Below, piece after piece: positions 1-11,213 of a DNA stretch of 64,000 bases. Within the stretch, counting starts at the first letter, position 1. Every line of letters begins with the position of its first letter. The DNA lies in the NCBI RefSeq assembly GCF_963678635.1, contig NC_087066.1, forward strand, positions 66,315,277-66,379,276. The letters run 5' to 3'. Made by a program: the position numbers and the translations under genes. Under the pieces are notes generated by a model. That model saw only the letters and a program-made list of their open reading frames with translations, had not been told where the DNA came from and searched no databases. The stretch comes from Symsagittifera roscoffensis (lineage: Eukaryota > Xenacoelomorpha > Acoela > Convolutidae).

Positions 1-302
1 ATAGGTAACACAGAACTCGGTATGTGAAATAGTCGCCCCCTTGAGAAGAAAGCTGCCTTCAAGTTTTGTCGGTTTAGTGCCGCACTAAACAGGGGAAGCT
101 CTTTCGACTATTAAATTGCGACAGAACAAGTGCTTTACACGTACATTTATTTCAAATTTTTTTTCTTTCTTTTAATTTGGTTTTAAATCCTCATTAACTG
201 TTCTCGATTGGGTAGTGACTAGACTATTTTTAATAATATTGATAGCATCAGTCTGTGCTAGCTTTATTTCCAATAACCAATAATCATATGAAAATAAAAA
301 AA
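1..302 (+). repeat. Leader 3'-end fragment of element B
   Basis: This segment matches 6701-7000 closely and is homologous to 4036-4330 and 10709-11010, where it leads into gag. Here it instead runs into an LTR tail at 303. It is therefore a displaced copy of the gag-proximal leader left by a duplication. No coding sequence is visible. Confidence 0.7.
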
Positions 303-627
303 GTTTCATATCCTAGCTTTGTTTTCCGTCGGTGTGTACTTCCGGGCGAATGCTACATATATAATTTTATGGCGCTGCTGAGTGTTATCCTTTTACATCA
401 TGATCGGCAGGTCCATTAACAAGCACTCCGCGCCAAGCGGAATCTATAAAAAAGACCCTTAACACAGGGCGGGAAGGATGGTTTGCAACTCGGAAGCCTT
501 CCGGATTCCCGGATTTAGTTTTTAACCTATTTCAGACCAAAAATTTACGTATCGTGAAGGGTGGGGCGATCGGCCCTCCCTTCGTTCCCTGAGCGGTGTA
601 TGACCAAAAACACTTAAAGATATGCAA
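303..627 (+). repeat. LTR tail (303-357), primer-binding site (370) and leader start of element B
   Basis: 303-357 is the last 55 bp of the B LTR, ending in GAATGCTACA. After a 12-bp spacer comes TGGCGCTGCTGAGT at 370, the primer-binding site, and then the first 250 bp of leader. The same block recurs at 1136-1460, 7001-7325 and 7834-8160. At 627 the leader jumps back into an LTR, which marks the join of a local duplication of about 0.83 kb. Confidence 0.7.
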
Positions 628-1190
628 TCACGATTGTGCAGAATTCGGATGGGTATTTGGAGGATTTTACTACCCCTCCCGAGTGACGATAAGACTTCTC
701 TTCATCCGGATTCAAGAACCCCGAATGGTCTCGGGAAGCAACTGAAATTGTTTTTTTTAAGCAACGTTTGACTTCCTGGCATGTCCTGAGTTGAATTTAT
801 TCAACACCGAATTCAATTTCAGAGTATAAGAAGCTAGGAGTTGAGGAAAAGGGTTGATCCATCTCCGATGGAAATGTTAATTTTTATCCACTGAAGAAAA
901 ACAATATTCATTTGATAACTAAGAAGTAGCCGTGTTTTCAGGAGTGACGTCGTGGTCTGGAATACTGAGACCCAGCCATGAGCTCACTATTTTTGCATGT
1001 AACTAAGTTACCTTGCGTGACCTGGCCGAGGCCTTAAATAGTAATAGCTTTGTCGACTCGATGTTAATGGACCACACATTGAATTGGTAGAGACGGTTAA
1101 AAGCATTTGAAGCTGTGTTTAGACGCTAGCCATTTGTTTCATATCCTAGCTTTGTTTTCCGTCGGTGTGTACTTCCAGGCGAATGCTACA
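628..1190 (+). repeat. Partial LTR of element B (5' part missing)
   Basis: These 563 bp end in GAATGCTACA and align by eye with the 3' two thirds of the A LTR. Shared blocks are the ATCCAT/ATGGA hairpin (857-873), a GTGTTTT..GACGTCGT block, and the terminal TCCGTCG..GTGT..GGGCGAATG block. The LTR start is absent: at 628 it is joined directly to leader sequence. The second copy is 7326-7888. Confidence 0.7.
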
Positions 1191-1202
1191 TATATAATTT
1201 TA

Positions 1203-1216
1203 TGGCGCTGCTGGGT
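1203..1216 (+). promoter_or_regulatory. Primer-binding site of element B
   Basis: TGGCGCTGCTGGGT lies 12 bp after the LTR terminal CA. It begins with TGG, as expected for a site complementary to a tRNA 3' CCA end, with G as the implied discriminator base. Families A and B differ by one base here (GCTGCT versus GCTCCT). I cannot name the tRNA. Confidence 0.65.
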
Positions 1217-2999
1217 GTTATCCTTTTACATCATGATCGGCAGATCCATTAACAAGCACTCGGCGCCGAGCGGAATCTGTAAATAAGACCCTTAACACAG
1301 GGCGGAAAGTGTGGTTTGCAACTCGGAAGCCTTCCGGATTCCCGGATTTAGTTTTTAACCTATTTCAGACCAAAAATTCACGTATCATGAAGGGTGGGGC
1401 AATCGGCCCTCCCTTCGTTCCCTGAGCGCTGTATGACCTAAAAAAACTTAAAGATATGCAAGAAACCAAACAAAAAGTAGTATAGTACCTAAGAAAAAAC
1501 CAAAAACACAAAAAAAATAACCGAAAAAATCAAACATAAGTTTGGTAGAAATCATCTCACCAGACGAGTTGTGATCCGACCCTCCCGTTTCTTGTTGTTT
1601 GATAGATCTTTGTTAAAGGTATTTATATCAAGCAAGGTCGTTACGATCGAAATTGTGGTCCGTTTCGGGTGCCTGTAATGTAGGGTTGTTTGAGTATTTA
1701 AGCATGTTAAAGCTAATTTGCGCTCAATTCGGAAGGTCCTTGGGAAGAGAGCGGAAGACTGATCCGGCAAGCAGTGCAAGGATCAACAGGAAGGGTCTCA
1801 AGGACAACAACAATCGACTGTTGGATATCTTTAACAAGTTTTGTATCCCTTTTGGTACAGAAATTAGGATATCAATCTGTGAGGGGCGCGACAGTGACTG
1901 CACTGTAGTGACCCTTCACCGATTTGCAAATTTCCGAGCTAGGCACCTTAATTCGTATGTTGAATTGACCCGGAGAGGTATAATACTAATAGCATTACTG
2001 TTTATACTGCTTGTATTATTACTCCCATATCGTTTTTCAGTGAAACAGACCGAAAACAGGCCGGTTTTTAGGGTCAAAATAGTGATATTTTGGTCCCCCC
2101 ACAAATCGCGATTTTTGAGATATCGATATTTTTTGAAACAAAAAAAGCGCTAATTTAGTGGGTTACATCTTAACTGCACTATTATAACTAGTAGAACCGG
2201 TTAAGTTCAGTTCGGACGTGGTTGGAACTAATTGGGTTACGAAATCCAATTTTTCGTGATTTTTGAAAAAACGAAACGCCATAAAATAAGAATAATCTTT
2301 GAAATTTTTGAGTAAGGGCCAACAACCTTCCTGGCCCCAGTGAAATAGAATTTAACGTGTTTGATTTACTGGATTCATCAATGCGGAGGGTTTCAAATAC
2401 CAATAATTTTGGCAAATTTTTACAGCTGAAATGTTTTAGACCGATTTTTTTTGCATTGAAATAGAAGAGTATAGGCCTTCTGAGCTCGGATCAATATTTT
2501 TTAATTCAACCAGATAAGAATTGCGAAACAAAAATTAGGCGGAACCTATAAGTTTGAAAATTTTTCAGTTCGCATAAAAGACGTTTTGCTTCATAACTTT
2601 AGAAAAACGGGACCAATCTAGTTTATTTTGTTACCACTAGAACAGAAATTAGGTTGGCTTAAACATAAGCCAACTGCTTTTTGAAGAATGAGAGCATTAA
2701 AAAAGTTTAGATTGTGTTTAGGAAAAAGAAAACCGATTTCTGAAGGTAGACCGATCAAGTTTGGTTAAAAAATTTTGAGAAATCCCTTAGACCCCTTCCA
2801 AACGGTAATAACGGTTACATAAGGCCTTTTTACCCTGCTCTGACGATAATGAAGGTATAAGGAACCTAGAAAACGACATTCGAGTCAAAAATAGGCTTCA
2901 GGAAAATTGTTAAATAAGCGGCTTAGCTTCAATTTGGAGGGCTCTAGGGCCAGAACAAACCCTTCCTAGTTTGTTGACTTTGCTTAATAGGCTCTAAGA
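1217..2999 (+). other. Leader of element B, no gene seen
   Basis: Non-coding sequence, collinear with the A leader at 16350-17900. There is an A/CAAAA-rich stretch near 1465-1545, then AT-rich sequence. Open frames of 60-170 codons occur on both strands (for example 1653-2153) but lack recognisable domains. They lie in leader sequence shared with A, where the frames are not kept, so I do not call genes. Confidence 0.6.
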
Positions 3000-3002
3000 T
3001 TG

Positions 3003-3712
3003 AATCCGGAAGGGTCTCAAGTATTGTTTATACCGTTTCGGAGGGTCCTGTTTTTGCCAATCGGTAAGGGTCAAATTTTGCCAATCCGAGGGGTCCCAAT
3101 TCGGACGGCTCCTGTTCTTGCCAATCCGGAAGGGTCATGTTTTGCCAATCTGGAGGGGTCCAAATTCGGAAGATCCTGTTTTTACCAATCTGTAAGGGTC
3201 AATTTTTGCCAATGCGGAGGGGTTCCAATTCGGAGGGGTCCTATTTTTGCCAATCCGGAAGGGTCACGTTTTGCCAATCTGGAGAGGTCCAAATTCGGAG
3301 GGAAGCTGTTTTTACCAATCCGTTAGGGTCATAATTTTCCAATTTGCAAGGGTCACTTTTTGCCAATCCGGAGGGGTCCCAAATCGAAGGGGTCATGTCT
3401 GTGCCAGTCCGGAAGAGTCATATTTTGCCAATCTGGAGGGGTCCAAATTCGGAGAGAGCTATTTTTACTAATTCGTTAGGGTCATATTTTGCCAATCCGG
3501 AGGGGTCCCAATTCGGAGGGGTCCTGTTGTTGCCAATCCGGAAAAGTCATATTTTGCCAATTCGGAGGGGTCCTGTTTTTTGCCAGTCCGAAAGGGTCAT
3601 ATTTTACCAATCCGGTGGGTTTCCAATTCGGAGGGATTCTCTTTTTGCCAATCCCGAGGGGTCTTAATTCGGAGGGGTCCTAATTTTTATCAATTCGGAG
3701 GGGTCCCAAGAA
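3003..3712 (+). repeat. Compound minisatellite in the B leader
   Basis: An imperfect array alternates a 24-bp unit (like GGAAGGGTCNTGTTTTGCCA + ATC) and a 16-bp unit (GGAGGGGTCCAAATTC). It has a common higher-order period of 64 bp (24+16+24). Because 64 is not a multiple of 3 and the units contain few stops, all three forward frames stay open for long stretches. This explains the apparent repetitive proteins here. The array recurs at 9680-10386 and, in part, at 5866-6376. Confidence 0.85.
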
Positions 3713-3743
3713 TTTTTTTTACGAATGCAATCGTAGAGATCCT

Positions 3744-3754
3744 AACAGGTATGT
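3744..3754 (+). promoter_or_regulatory. Candidate 5' splice site in the B leader
   Basis: AACAG|GTATGT fits the 5' splice-site consensus, with GT at 3749-3750. The same sequence is kept at 6415-6416 and 10424-10425. It sits downstream of the minisatellite and upstream of gag, in the position where A elements have their GGTGAGTG donors. Splicing itself is inferred. Confidence 0.45.
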
Positions 3755-4537
3755 ATACGAAAGTAAGATACCACGAAAATAGCTTTAAGATATCAGGGAA
3801 AAAAGCAGACCAAGAAAAACAGGTAACAGTGATTGCACTGGTAACTTGCCTTTAAGCAAAAATTGAAAAGACAATAGTGAAATAAAAACAGGTCTAAACC
3901 TGGAGATTCGCGACTCTAGGTCTATTTGAAAACAGAAGTCGTCACTGATTTGTTTGGATTAAAATCCAAACTACTTTTGGAAGAGTGGTTGCCTTGATAA
4001 TTTTAGTAGGTCTAGCTCGGTCATGCCGAAGGCAGATAGGTAACACAGAACTCGGTATGTGCAATAGTCGCCCCCTTGAAGGAAAACTGCCTTCATGTTT
4101 TGTCTGTTTAGTGCCGCACTAAACAGGGCAAGCTCTTTCTTTAGAAACAAGTTCGACTATTAAGTTGCGACAGAACAAGTGCTTCACACATACATTTTTT
4201 TCCGAATTTTTTTCTTTCTCTTAATTTGGTTTCAAATATTCATTAACTGTTCTCGATTGGGTAGTGACTACACTTTTCTTAAATATATTGGTAGCATCAG
4301 TCTGTGCTAGTTTTAAATCCAATAACCAATTATCAATTGCTGTGAATAAAATTGTATACACACTGTACTGCGATAACTTAAAAAGATTCGTGGTCACTCG
4401 TTACTTGATTTTTTTGGATAAAGTCATGTTGTGTTATTTTAATTGGTTATCAAACAATAAAAGTGATAGAAGGCAATTAAAGTGGTAGATGTGTCTAGAC
4501 AAATCCAATTTACCTAAATTAAAGATAGTTCCAGGAA
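3755..4537 (+). other. Gag-proximal leader of element B, no gene seen
   Basis: AT-rich non-coding sequence. It includes the block at 4036-4330 that also forms the left end of the window. I see no ORF with homology to known domains. Confidence 0.55.
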
Positions 4538-5865
4538 ATGTATACCAAAGAAACAAAGAAAACCAATCGTGAGAAAAGGACCGAAAGAACTCGGAACAAG
4601 AAAGGGAACGAAGTTTCGGCGGAATGGTTGGAACAAGGAGTGAAAAAGCCCCGGAGGAAAACGGGCAATGCTGGAAGTAGAGATCCACCCAGCTCTGGAC
4701 GAGAACCATGCGGGATGTGGGACGGAGGAAAATTGGAATAGAAGGTTGACGAGTAAATTTACTCCCGTTGAACAAGGCCAGGATTTCGCCACTTCCACCG
4801 GCTCTCTGGATCGAGAGGAGATATCGGAAGTGTCCAACCTTTCGAATGAAAATGCAGCAGGAGCAGGATCATCTGCTAGCAATACCATGACGTATGGGGT
4901 GACAGAGAAATTGGTAACGTCCTCCTCGTTTTCGGAACGAGTCAAGAACACTTTGGGAATTTTCTTCCCATTTATTATGGGAACGTGAACAAGTGATGAA
5001 GTATACACCTAAGAAGAGAAGACGAGCAATGAAGAAAATGATGATTTCGAGTTCAACTAAGCCTGAATAGTTCGACCCATGAAAACGAGGCACCCACATA
5101 CTTGGAGACTGGCTATTCGGATCAGTTTGGTGCGGTCAGAACCATGAACAAGACTATTGATGAGAAGCAACGGTCAAGGGAGTTCATGACCATGACCAAC
5201 TTGGAAGTGCAATCCGTAAAGGATAGGAAAACAGGGTCAGGAATCATATCAGCGGAACCAGAGGCGGATTATGAAGAAACATCGAGACATAGAGGTAAGA
5301 CTCGTATCTTGACCAGCACTAAACTACCAGGAACCAATAGGGTGACGCAACCACTAGTTACACCTTTAGTAGAGAACGGAGCATCGATGGAAGATGCCTT
5401 GACCAGGATTGTGAACAGCATGGGTGAGCAGAGTGAACAGATGTCAATACGAAGGAGTGAAACTGAGAGACAAGTTCATGTTGAGAGTGAAAGCCTGCGG
5501 AAAGAGTTTAAACGCAACAGACAGGAAAATAGTAGAAATGAAGAACGCTCAATAGAAAGGGCTGATGAATAGTTGGCCGAAAACTTGTCGCGAATGACGA
5601 GGGAGGCTGAGGAAAGAGAGAAAGGTTTGAGACGTGATCTGGAACAACTACGAAGTCAGCAACAGCAGACTCTTGGGACTCTTGACACAAGAATAGACGC
5701 AATGATGAAAAGAAGCAATCATGCTATCATGGACCGGCTCAATTGTGCAACCTGCATTTCGACAGATCATCATTTATCAGCATGCCCAACCTACAAACAA
5801 GGCATGAAGGCGATCGGTTTTAGCGTGAGAGGAGTAATCGCAAAACTCGGTCACAGGTGGGCGTT
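4538..5865 (+). pseudogene. gag: Element B gag, copy 1, truncated and frameshifted
   Basis: This is a decayed gag. Separate open pieces lie at 4538-4741, 4668-4988, 5102-5572 and 5573-5865, with an in-frame TAG at 5570-5572 between the last two. The last pieces include a Glu/Arg-rich probable coiled coil and a first CCHC knuckle (CATC, then DHHLSAC). The following text, YKQGMKAIGF, matches A gag. The second knuckle is never reached: at 5866 the sequence jumps into the leader minisatellite. The N-terminal part has no obvious match to A gag, and the start at 4538 is only a guess. Gag would form the particle and bind RNA. Confidence 0.75.
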
Positions 5866-6376
5866 TTTCTGTGCCAGTCCGGAAGAGTCATGTTTTGCCA
5901 ATCCGGAGGGGTTCCATTTCGGAGGGGTCCTATTTTTGGCAATCCGGAAGGGTCATATTTTGCCAATCTGGAGAGGTCCAAACTCGGAGGGGTCCTCTTT
6001 TTACCAATACGTAAGGGTCAAATTTTGCCAATCCGGAGGGGTCCCAATTCGGAGGGGTCCTGTTTTTGCCAATCCAAAAGGGTCATCTTTTGCCATTCCG
6101 GAGGGGTCCCAATTCGAAGGGGTCCTGTCTGTGCCAGTCCGGAAGAGTCATGTTTTGCCAATCTGGAGGGGTCCAAATTCGGAGAGGTGCTGTTTTTACC
6201 AATCCGTTAGGGTCATTTTTTGCCAATCCGGAGGGGTCCTGTTTTTTGCCAGTCCAGAAGGGTCATATTTTACCAATCTGGAGGGGTTCCAATTCGGAGG
6301 GATTCTGTTTTTGCCAAGCCCGAGGGGTCTTAATTCGGAGGGGTCCTAATTTTTATCAATTAGGAGGGGTCCTAAG
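5866..6376 (+). repeat. Leader minisatellite fused to B gag
   Basis: From 5866 the sequence is the 24/16-bp array of the leader (compare 3400-3712), joined directly to the gag frame after the codons for HRWAFFC. The open frame runs on to 6349, giving a chimeric ORF that is an accident of the join. It continues through leader sequence to 6700, where the second duplication unit starts. Confidence 0.75.
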
Positions 6377-7000
6377 AATTTTTTTTACGAACGCAATCGT
6401 TGAGATCCTAACAGGTATGTAGAAGAAAGTAAGATACAAAGAAAATAGCATTAAGATTTTAAGGAAAAAGCAGACCAAGAAAAACAAGCACCAGTGACTG
6501 CACTGGTAACTTGCTTTTAAGTAAAAATTGAAAAGACCATAGTGAAATAAAAACAGGTCCAAACCTGGAGATTCGCAACTCTAGGTCTATTTGAAAACAG
6601 AAGTCGACACTGATTTATTTGGATTAAAATCCAAATTTCTTTTGGAAGAGTGGTTGCCTTGATAATTTTAGTAGGTCTAGCGCGGTCATGCCGAAGGCAG
6701 ATAGGTAACACAGAACTCGATATGTGAAATAGTCGCCCCCTTGAGAAGAAAACTGCCTTCATGTTTTGTCGGTTTAGTGCCGCACTAAACAGGGGAAGCT
6801 CTTTCGACTATTAAATTGCGACAGAACAAGTGCTTTACACATACATTTTTTTCGAAATTTGTTTCTTTCTTTTAATTTGGTTTTAAATCCTCATTAACTG
6901 TTCTCGATTGGGTAGTGACTAGACTATTTTTAGTAATATTGATAGCATCAGTCTGTGCTAGCTTTATTTCCAATAACCAATAATCGTGAAATTTAAAAAA
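6377..7000 (+). other. Leader of element B, second unit, no gene seen
   Basis: Sequence equivalent to 3713-4330. It includes the donor-like CAG|GTATGT (GT at 6415-6416). From 6701 it repeats the left end of the window. No gene is seen. Confidence 0.6.
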
Positions 7001-7325
7001 GTTTCATATCCTAGCTTTGTTTTCCGTCGGTGTGTACTTCCGGGCGAATGCTACAAATATAATTTTATGGCGCTGCTGGGTGTTATCCTTTTACATCATG
7101 ATCGGCAGGTCCATTAACAAGCACTCCGCGCCGATCGGAATCTGTAAATAAGACCCTTAACACAGGGCGGGAAGGATGGTTTGCAACTCGGAAGCCTTCC
7201 GGATTCCCGGATTTAGTTTTTAACCTTTTTCAGACCGAAAATTCACGTATCGTGAAGGGTGGGGCGATCGGCCCTCCCTTCGTTCCCTGAGCGGTGTATG
7301 ACCAAAAACACTTAAAGATATTCAA
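7001..7325 (+). repeat. LTR tail, primer-binding site and leader start, second unit of B
   Basis: Copy of 303-627. The LTR tail ends at 7055, the primer-binding site TGGCGCTGCTGGGT begins at 7068, and the leader runs to 7325, where it joins the partial LTR. Confidence 0.7.
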
Positions 7326-7888
7326 TCACGATTGTGCAGAATTCGGATGGGTATTTGGAGGATTTTACTACCCCTCCCGAGTGACGATAAGACTTCTCTT
7401 CATCCGGATTCAAGAACCCCGAATGGTCTCGGAAAGCAACTGAAATTGTTTTTTTTTAACAACGCTTAGCTTCCTGGCATGTCCTGAGTTGAATTTATTC
7501 AACACCGAATTCAATTTCAGAGTATAAGAAGCTAGGAGTTGAGAAAAAGGGTTGATCCATCTCCGATGGAAATGTTAATTTTTATCCACTGAAGAAAAAG
7601 AATATTCATTTGATAACTAAGAAGTAGCCGTGTTTTCAGGAGTGACGTCGTGGTCTGGAATACTGAGACCCAGCCATGAGCTCACTATTTTAGCATGTAA
7701 CTAAGTTACCTTGCGTGACCTGGCCGAGGCCTTAAATAGTAATAACTTTGTCGACCCGATGTTAATGGACCACACATTGAATTGGTAGAGACGGTTAAAA
7801 GCATTTGAAGCTGTGTTTAGACGCTAGCCATTTGTTTCATATCCTAGCTTTGTTTTCCGTCGGTGTGTACTTCCGGACGAATGCTACA
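7326..7888 (+). repeat. Partial LTR of element B, second unit
   Basis: Copy of 628-1190, also 563 bp, ending in GAATGCTACA. It is followed by a primer-binding site at 7901. It is nearly identical to the first copy, so the 6.68-kb duplication is fairly young compared with the split of families A and B. Confidence 0.7.
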
Positions 7889-9679
7889 TATATAATTTTA
7901 TGGCGCTGCTGGGTGTTATCCTTTTACATCATGATCGGCAGATCCATTAACAAGCACTCCGCGCCGAGCGGAATCTGTAAATAAGACCCTTAACACAGGG
8001 CGGAAAGTGTGGTTTGCAACTCGGAAGCCTTCCGGATTCCCGGATTTAGTTTTTAACCTATTTCAGACCAAAAATTCACGTATCATGAAGGGTGGGGCGA
8101 TCGGCCCTCCCTTCGTTCCCTGAGCGCTGTATGACCTAAAAAAACTTAAAGATATGCAAGAAACCAAACAAAAACCAAAAACACAAAAAAATAACCGAAA
8201 AAAATCAAACATAAATTCAGTAGAAATCATCTCCCCAGACGAGTTGTGATCCGACCCTCCCGTTTCTTGTTGTTTGATAGACCGTTGTTAAAGGTATTTA
8301 TATCAAGCAAGGTCGTTACGATCGAAACTGTGGTCCGTTTTGGGTGCCTGTAATGTAGGGTTGTTTGAGTATTTAAGCATGTTAAAGCTAATTTGCGCTC
8401 AATCCGGAAGGTCCTTGGGAAGAGAGCGGAAGACTGATCCGACAAGCAGTGCAAGGATCAACAGGAAGGGTCTCAAGGACAACAACAATCGACTGTTGGA
8501 TATCTTTAACAAGTTTTGTATCCCTTTTGGTACAGAAATTAGGATATCAATCTGTGGGGGGCGCGACAGTGACTGCACTGTAGTGACCCTTCACCGATTT
8601 GCAAATTTCCGAGCTAGGCACCTTAATTTGTATGTTGAATTGACCCGGAGAGGTATAATACTAATAGCATTACTGTTTATACTGCTTGTATTTTTACTCC
8701 CATATCGTTTTTCAGTGAAACAGACCGAAAACAGGCCGGTTTTTAGGGTCAAAATAGTGATATTTTGGTCCCCCCACAAATCGCGATTTTTGAGATATCG
8801 ATATTTTTTGAAACAAAAAAAAGCGCTAATTTAGTGGGTTACATCTTAACTGCACTATTATAACTAGTAGAACCGGTTAAGTTCAGTTCGGACGTGGTTG
8901 GAACTAATTGGGTTACGAAATCCAATTTTTCGTGATTTTTGAAAAAACGAAACGCCATAAAATAAGAATAATCTTTGAAATTTTTGAGTAAGGGCCAACA
9001 ACCTTCCTGGCCCCAGTGAAATAGAATTTAACGTGTTTGATTTACTGGATTCATCAATGCGGAGGGTTTCAAATACCAATAATTTTGGCAAATTTTTACA
9101 GCTGAAATGTTTTAGACCAATTTTTTTGCATTGAAATAGAAGAGTATAGGCCTTCTGAGCCCGGATCAATATTTTTTAATTCAACCAGATAAGAATTGCG
9201 AAAAAAAAATTAGGCGGAACCTATAAGTTTGAAAATTTTTCAGTTCGCATAAAAGACGTTTTGCTTCATAACTTTAGAAAAACGGGACCAATCTAGTTTA
9301 TTTTGTTACCACTAGAACAGAAATTAGGTTGGCTTAAACATAAGCCAACTGCTTTTTGAAGAATGAGAGCATTAAAAAAGTTTAGATTGTGTTTAAGAAA
9401 AAGAAAACCGATTTCTGAAGGTAGACCGATCAAGTTTGGTAAAAAAATTTTGAGAAATCCCTTAGACCCCTTCCAAACGGTAATAACGGTTACATAAGGC
9501 CTTTTTACCCTGCTCTTGACGATAATGAAGGTATAAGGAACCTAGAAAACGACATTCGAGTCAAAAATAGGCTTCAGGAAAATTGTTAAATAAGCGGCTT
9601 AGCTTCAATTTGGAGGGCTCTAGGGCCAGAACAAACCCTTCCTAGTTTGTTGACTTTGCTTAATAGGCTCTAAGATTGA
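7889..9679 (+). other. Leader of element B, second unit, no gene seen
   Basis: Copy of 1191-3002 with scattered single-base differences and small indels. Primer-binding site at 7901-7914. The open frames here (for example 8340-8834) mirror those of the first unit and carry no recognisable domain. Confidence 0.6.
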
Positions 9680-10386
9680 ATCCGGAAGGGTCTCAAGTAT
9701 TGTTTATACCGATTCGGAGGGTCCTGTTTTTGCCAATCGGTAAGGGTCAAATTTTGCCAATCTGAGAAGTCCCAATTCGGACGGCTCCTGTTCTTGCCAA
9801 TCCGGAAGGGTCATGTTTTGCCAATCTGGAGGGGTCCAAATTCGGAAGATCCTGTTTTTACCAATCTGTAAGGGTCAATTTTTGCCAATCCGGAGGGGTT
9901 CCAATTCGGAGTGGTCCTATTTTTGCCAATCCGGAAGGGTCACATTTTGCCAATCTGGAGAGGTCCAAATTTGGAGGGGTGCTGTTTTTACCAATCCGTT
10001 AGGGTCATAATTTTCCAATTTGCAAGGGTCACTTTTTGCCAATCCGGAGGGGTCCCAAATCGAAAGGGTCATGTCTGTGCCAGTCCGGAAGAGTCATATT
10101 TTGCCAATCTGGAGGGGTCCAAATTCGGAGAGAGCTATTTTTACTAATTCGTTAGGGTCATATTTTACCAATCCGGAGGGGTCCCAATTCGGAGGGGTCC
10201 TGTTGTTGCCAATCCGGAAAGGTCATATTTTGCCAATTCGGAGGGGTCTTGTTTTTTGCCAGTCCGAAAGGGTCATATTTTACCAATCCGGTGGGGTTCT
10301 AATTCGGAGGAATTCTCTTTTTGCCAATCCCGAGGGGTCTTAATTCGGAGGGTTCCTAATTTTTATCAATTCGGAGGGGTCCCAAG
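9680..10386 (+). repeat. Compound minisatellite in the B leader, second unit
   Basis: Copy of 3003-3712 with the same 24/16-bp unit structure. Unit order is kept between the two copies, so the array was duplicated as part of the 6.68-kb unit and did not expand independently. Confidence 0.85.
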
Positions 10387-11213
10387 AATTTTTTTACGAA
10401 TGCAATCGTAGAGATCCTAACAGGTATGTAGACGAAAGTAAGATACCACGAAAATAGCCTTAAGATATCAGGGAAAAAGCAGACCAAGAAAAACAGGTAC
10501 CAGTGATTGCACTGGTAACTTGCCTTTAAGCAAAAATTGAAAAGACCATAGTGAAATAAAAACAAGTCTAAACCTGGAGATTCGCGACTCTAGGTCTATT
10601 TGAAAACAGAAGTCGTCACTGATTTGTTTGGATTAAAATCCAAACTACTTTTGGAAGAGTGGTTGCCTTGATAATTTTAGTAGGTCTAGCTCGGTCATGC
10701 CGAAGGCAGATAGGTAACACAGAACTCGGTATGTGCAATAGTCGCCCCCTTGAATGAAAACTGCCTTCATGTTTTGTCTGTTTAGTGCCGCACTAAACAG
10801 GGGAAGCTCTTTCTTTAGAAACAAATTCGACTATTAAATTGCGACAAAACAAGTGCTTCACACATACATTTTTTTCCGAATTTTTTTTCTTTCTTTTAAT
10901 TTGGTTTTAAATATTCATTAACTGTTCTCGATTGGGTAGTGACTACACTTTTGTTAAATATATTGGTAGCATCAGTCTGTGCTAGTTTTATATCCAATAA
11001 CCAATTATCAATTGCTGTGAATAAAATTGTATACACACTGTACTGCGATAACTTAAAAAGATTCGTGGTCACTCGTTACTTGAATTTTTTTGGATAAAAT
11101 CATGTTGTGTAATTTTAATCGGTTATCAAACAATAAAAGTGATAGAAGGCGATTAAAGTGGTAGATGTGTCTAGACAAGTCCAATTTACCTAAATTAAAG
11201 ATAGTTCCAGGAA
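10387..11213 (+). other. Gag-proximal leader of B, second unit, with donor-like site
   Basis: Copy of 3713-4537. CAG|GTATGT has GT at 10424-10425. The ATG at 4538 of copy 1 is AAG here, which argues that one of the two copies has lost, or gained, that start. No gene is seen. Confidence 0.5.

Noticed and set aside
1653-2153. 166-codon open frame in the B leader, repeated near 8340
   Set aside because: No domain, lies in leader sequence collinear with A where the frame is not kept, and its second copy exists only through the 6.68-kb duplication.
3000-3855. Repetitive proteins from overlapping frames (PIRRGPNSEGS-type repeats)
   Set aside because: By-products of a stop-poor minisatellite with a 64-bp period; all three forward frames are open, so the openness is not evidence of coding.
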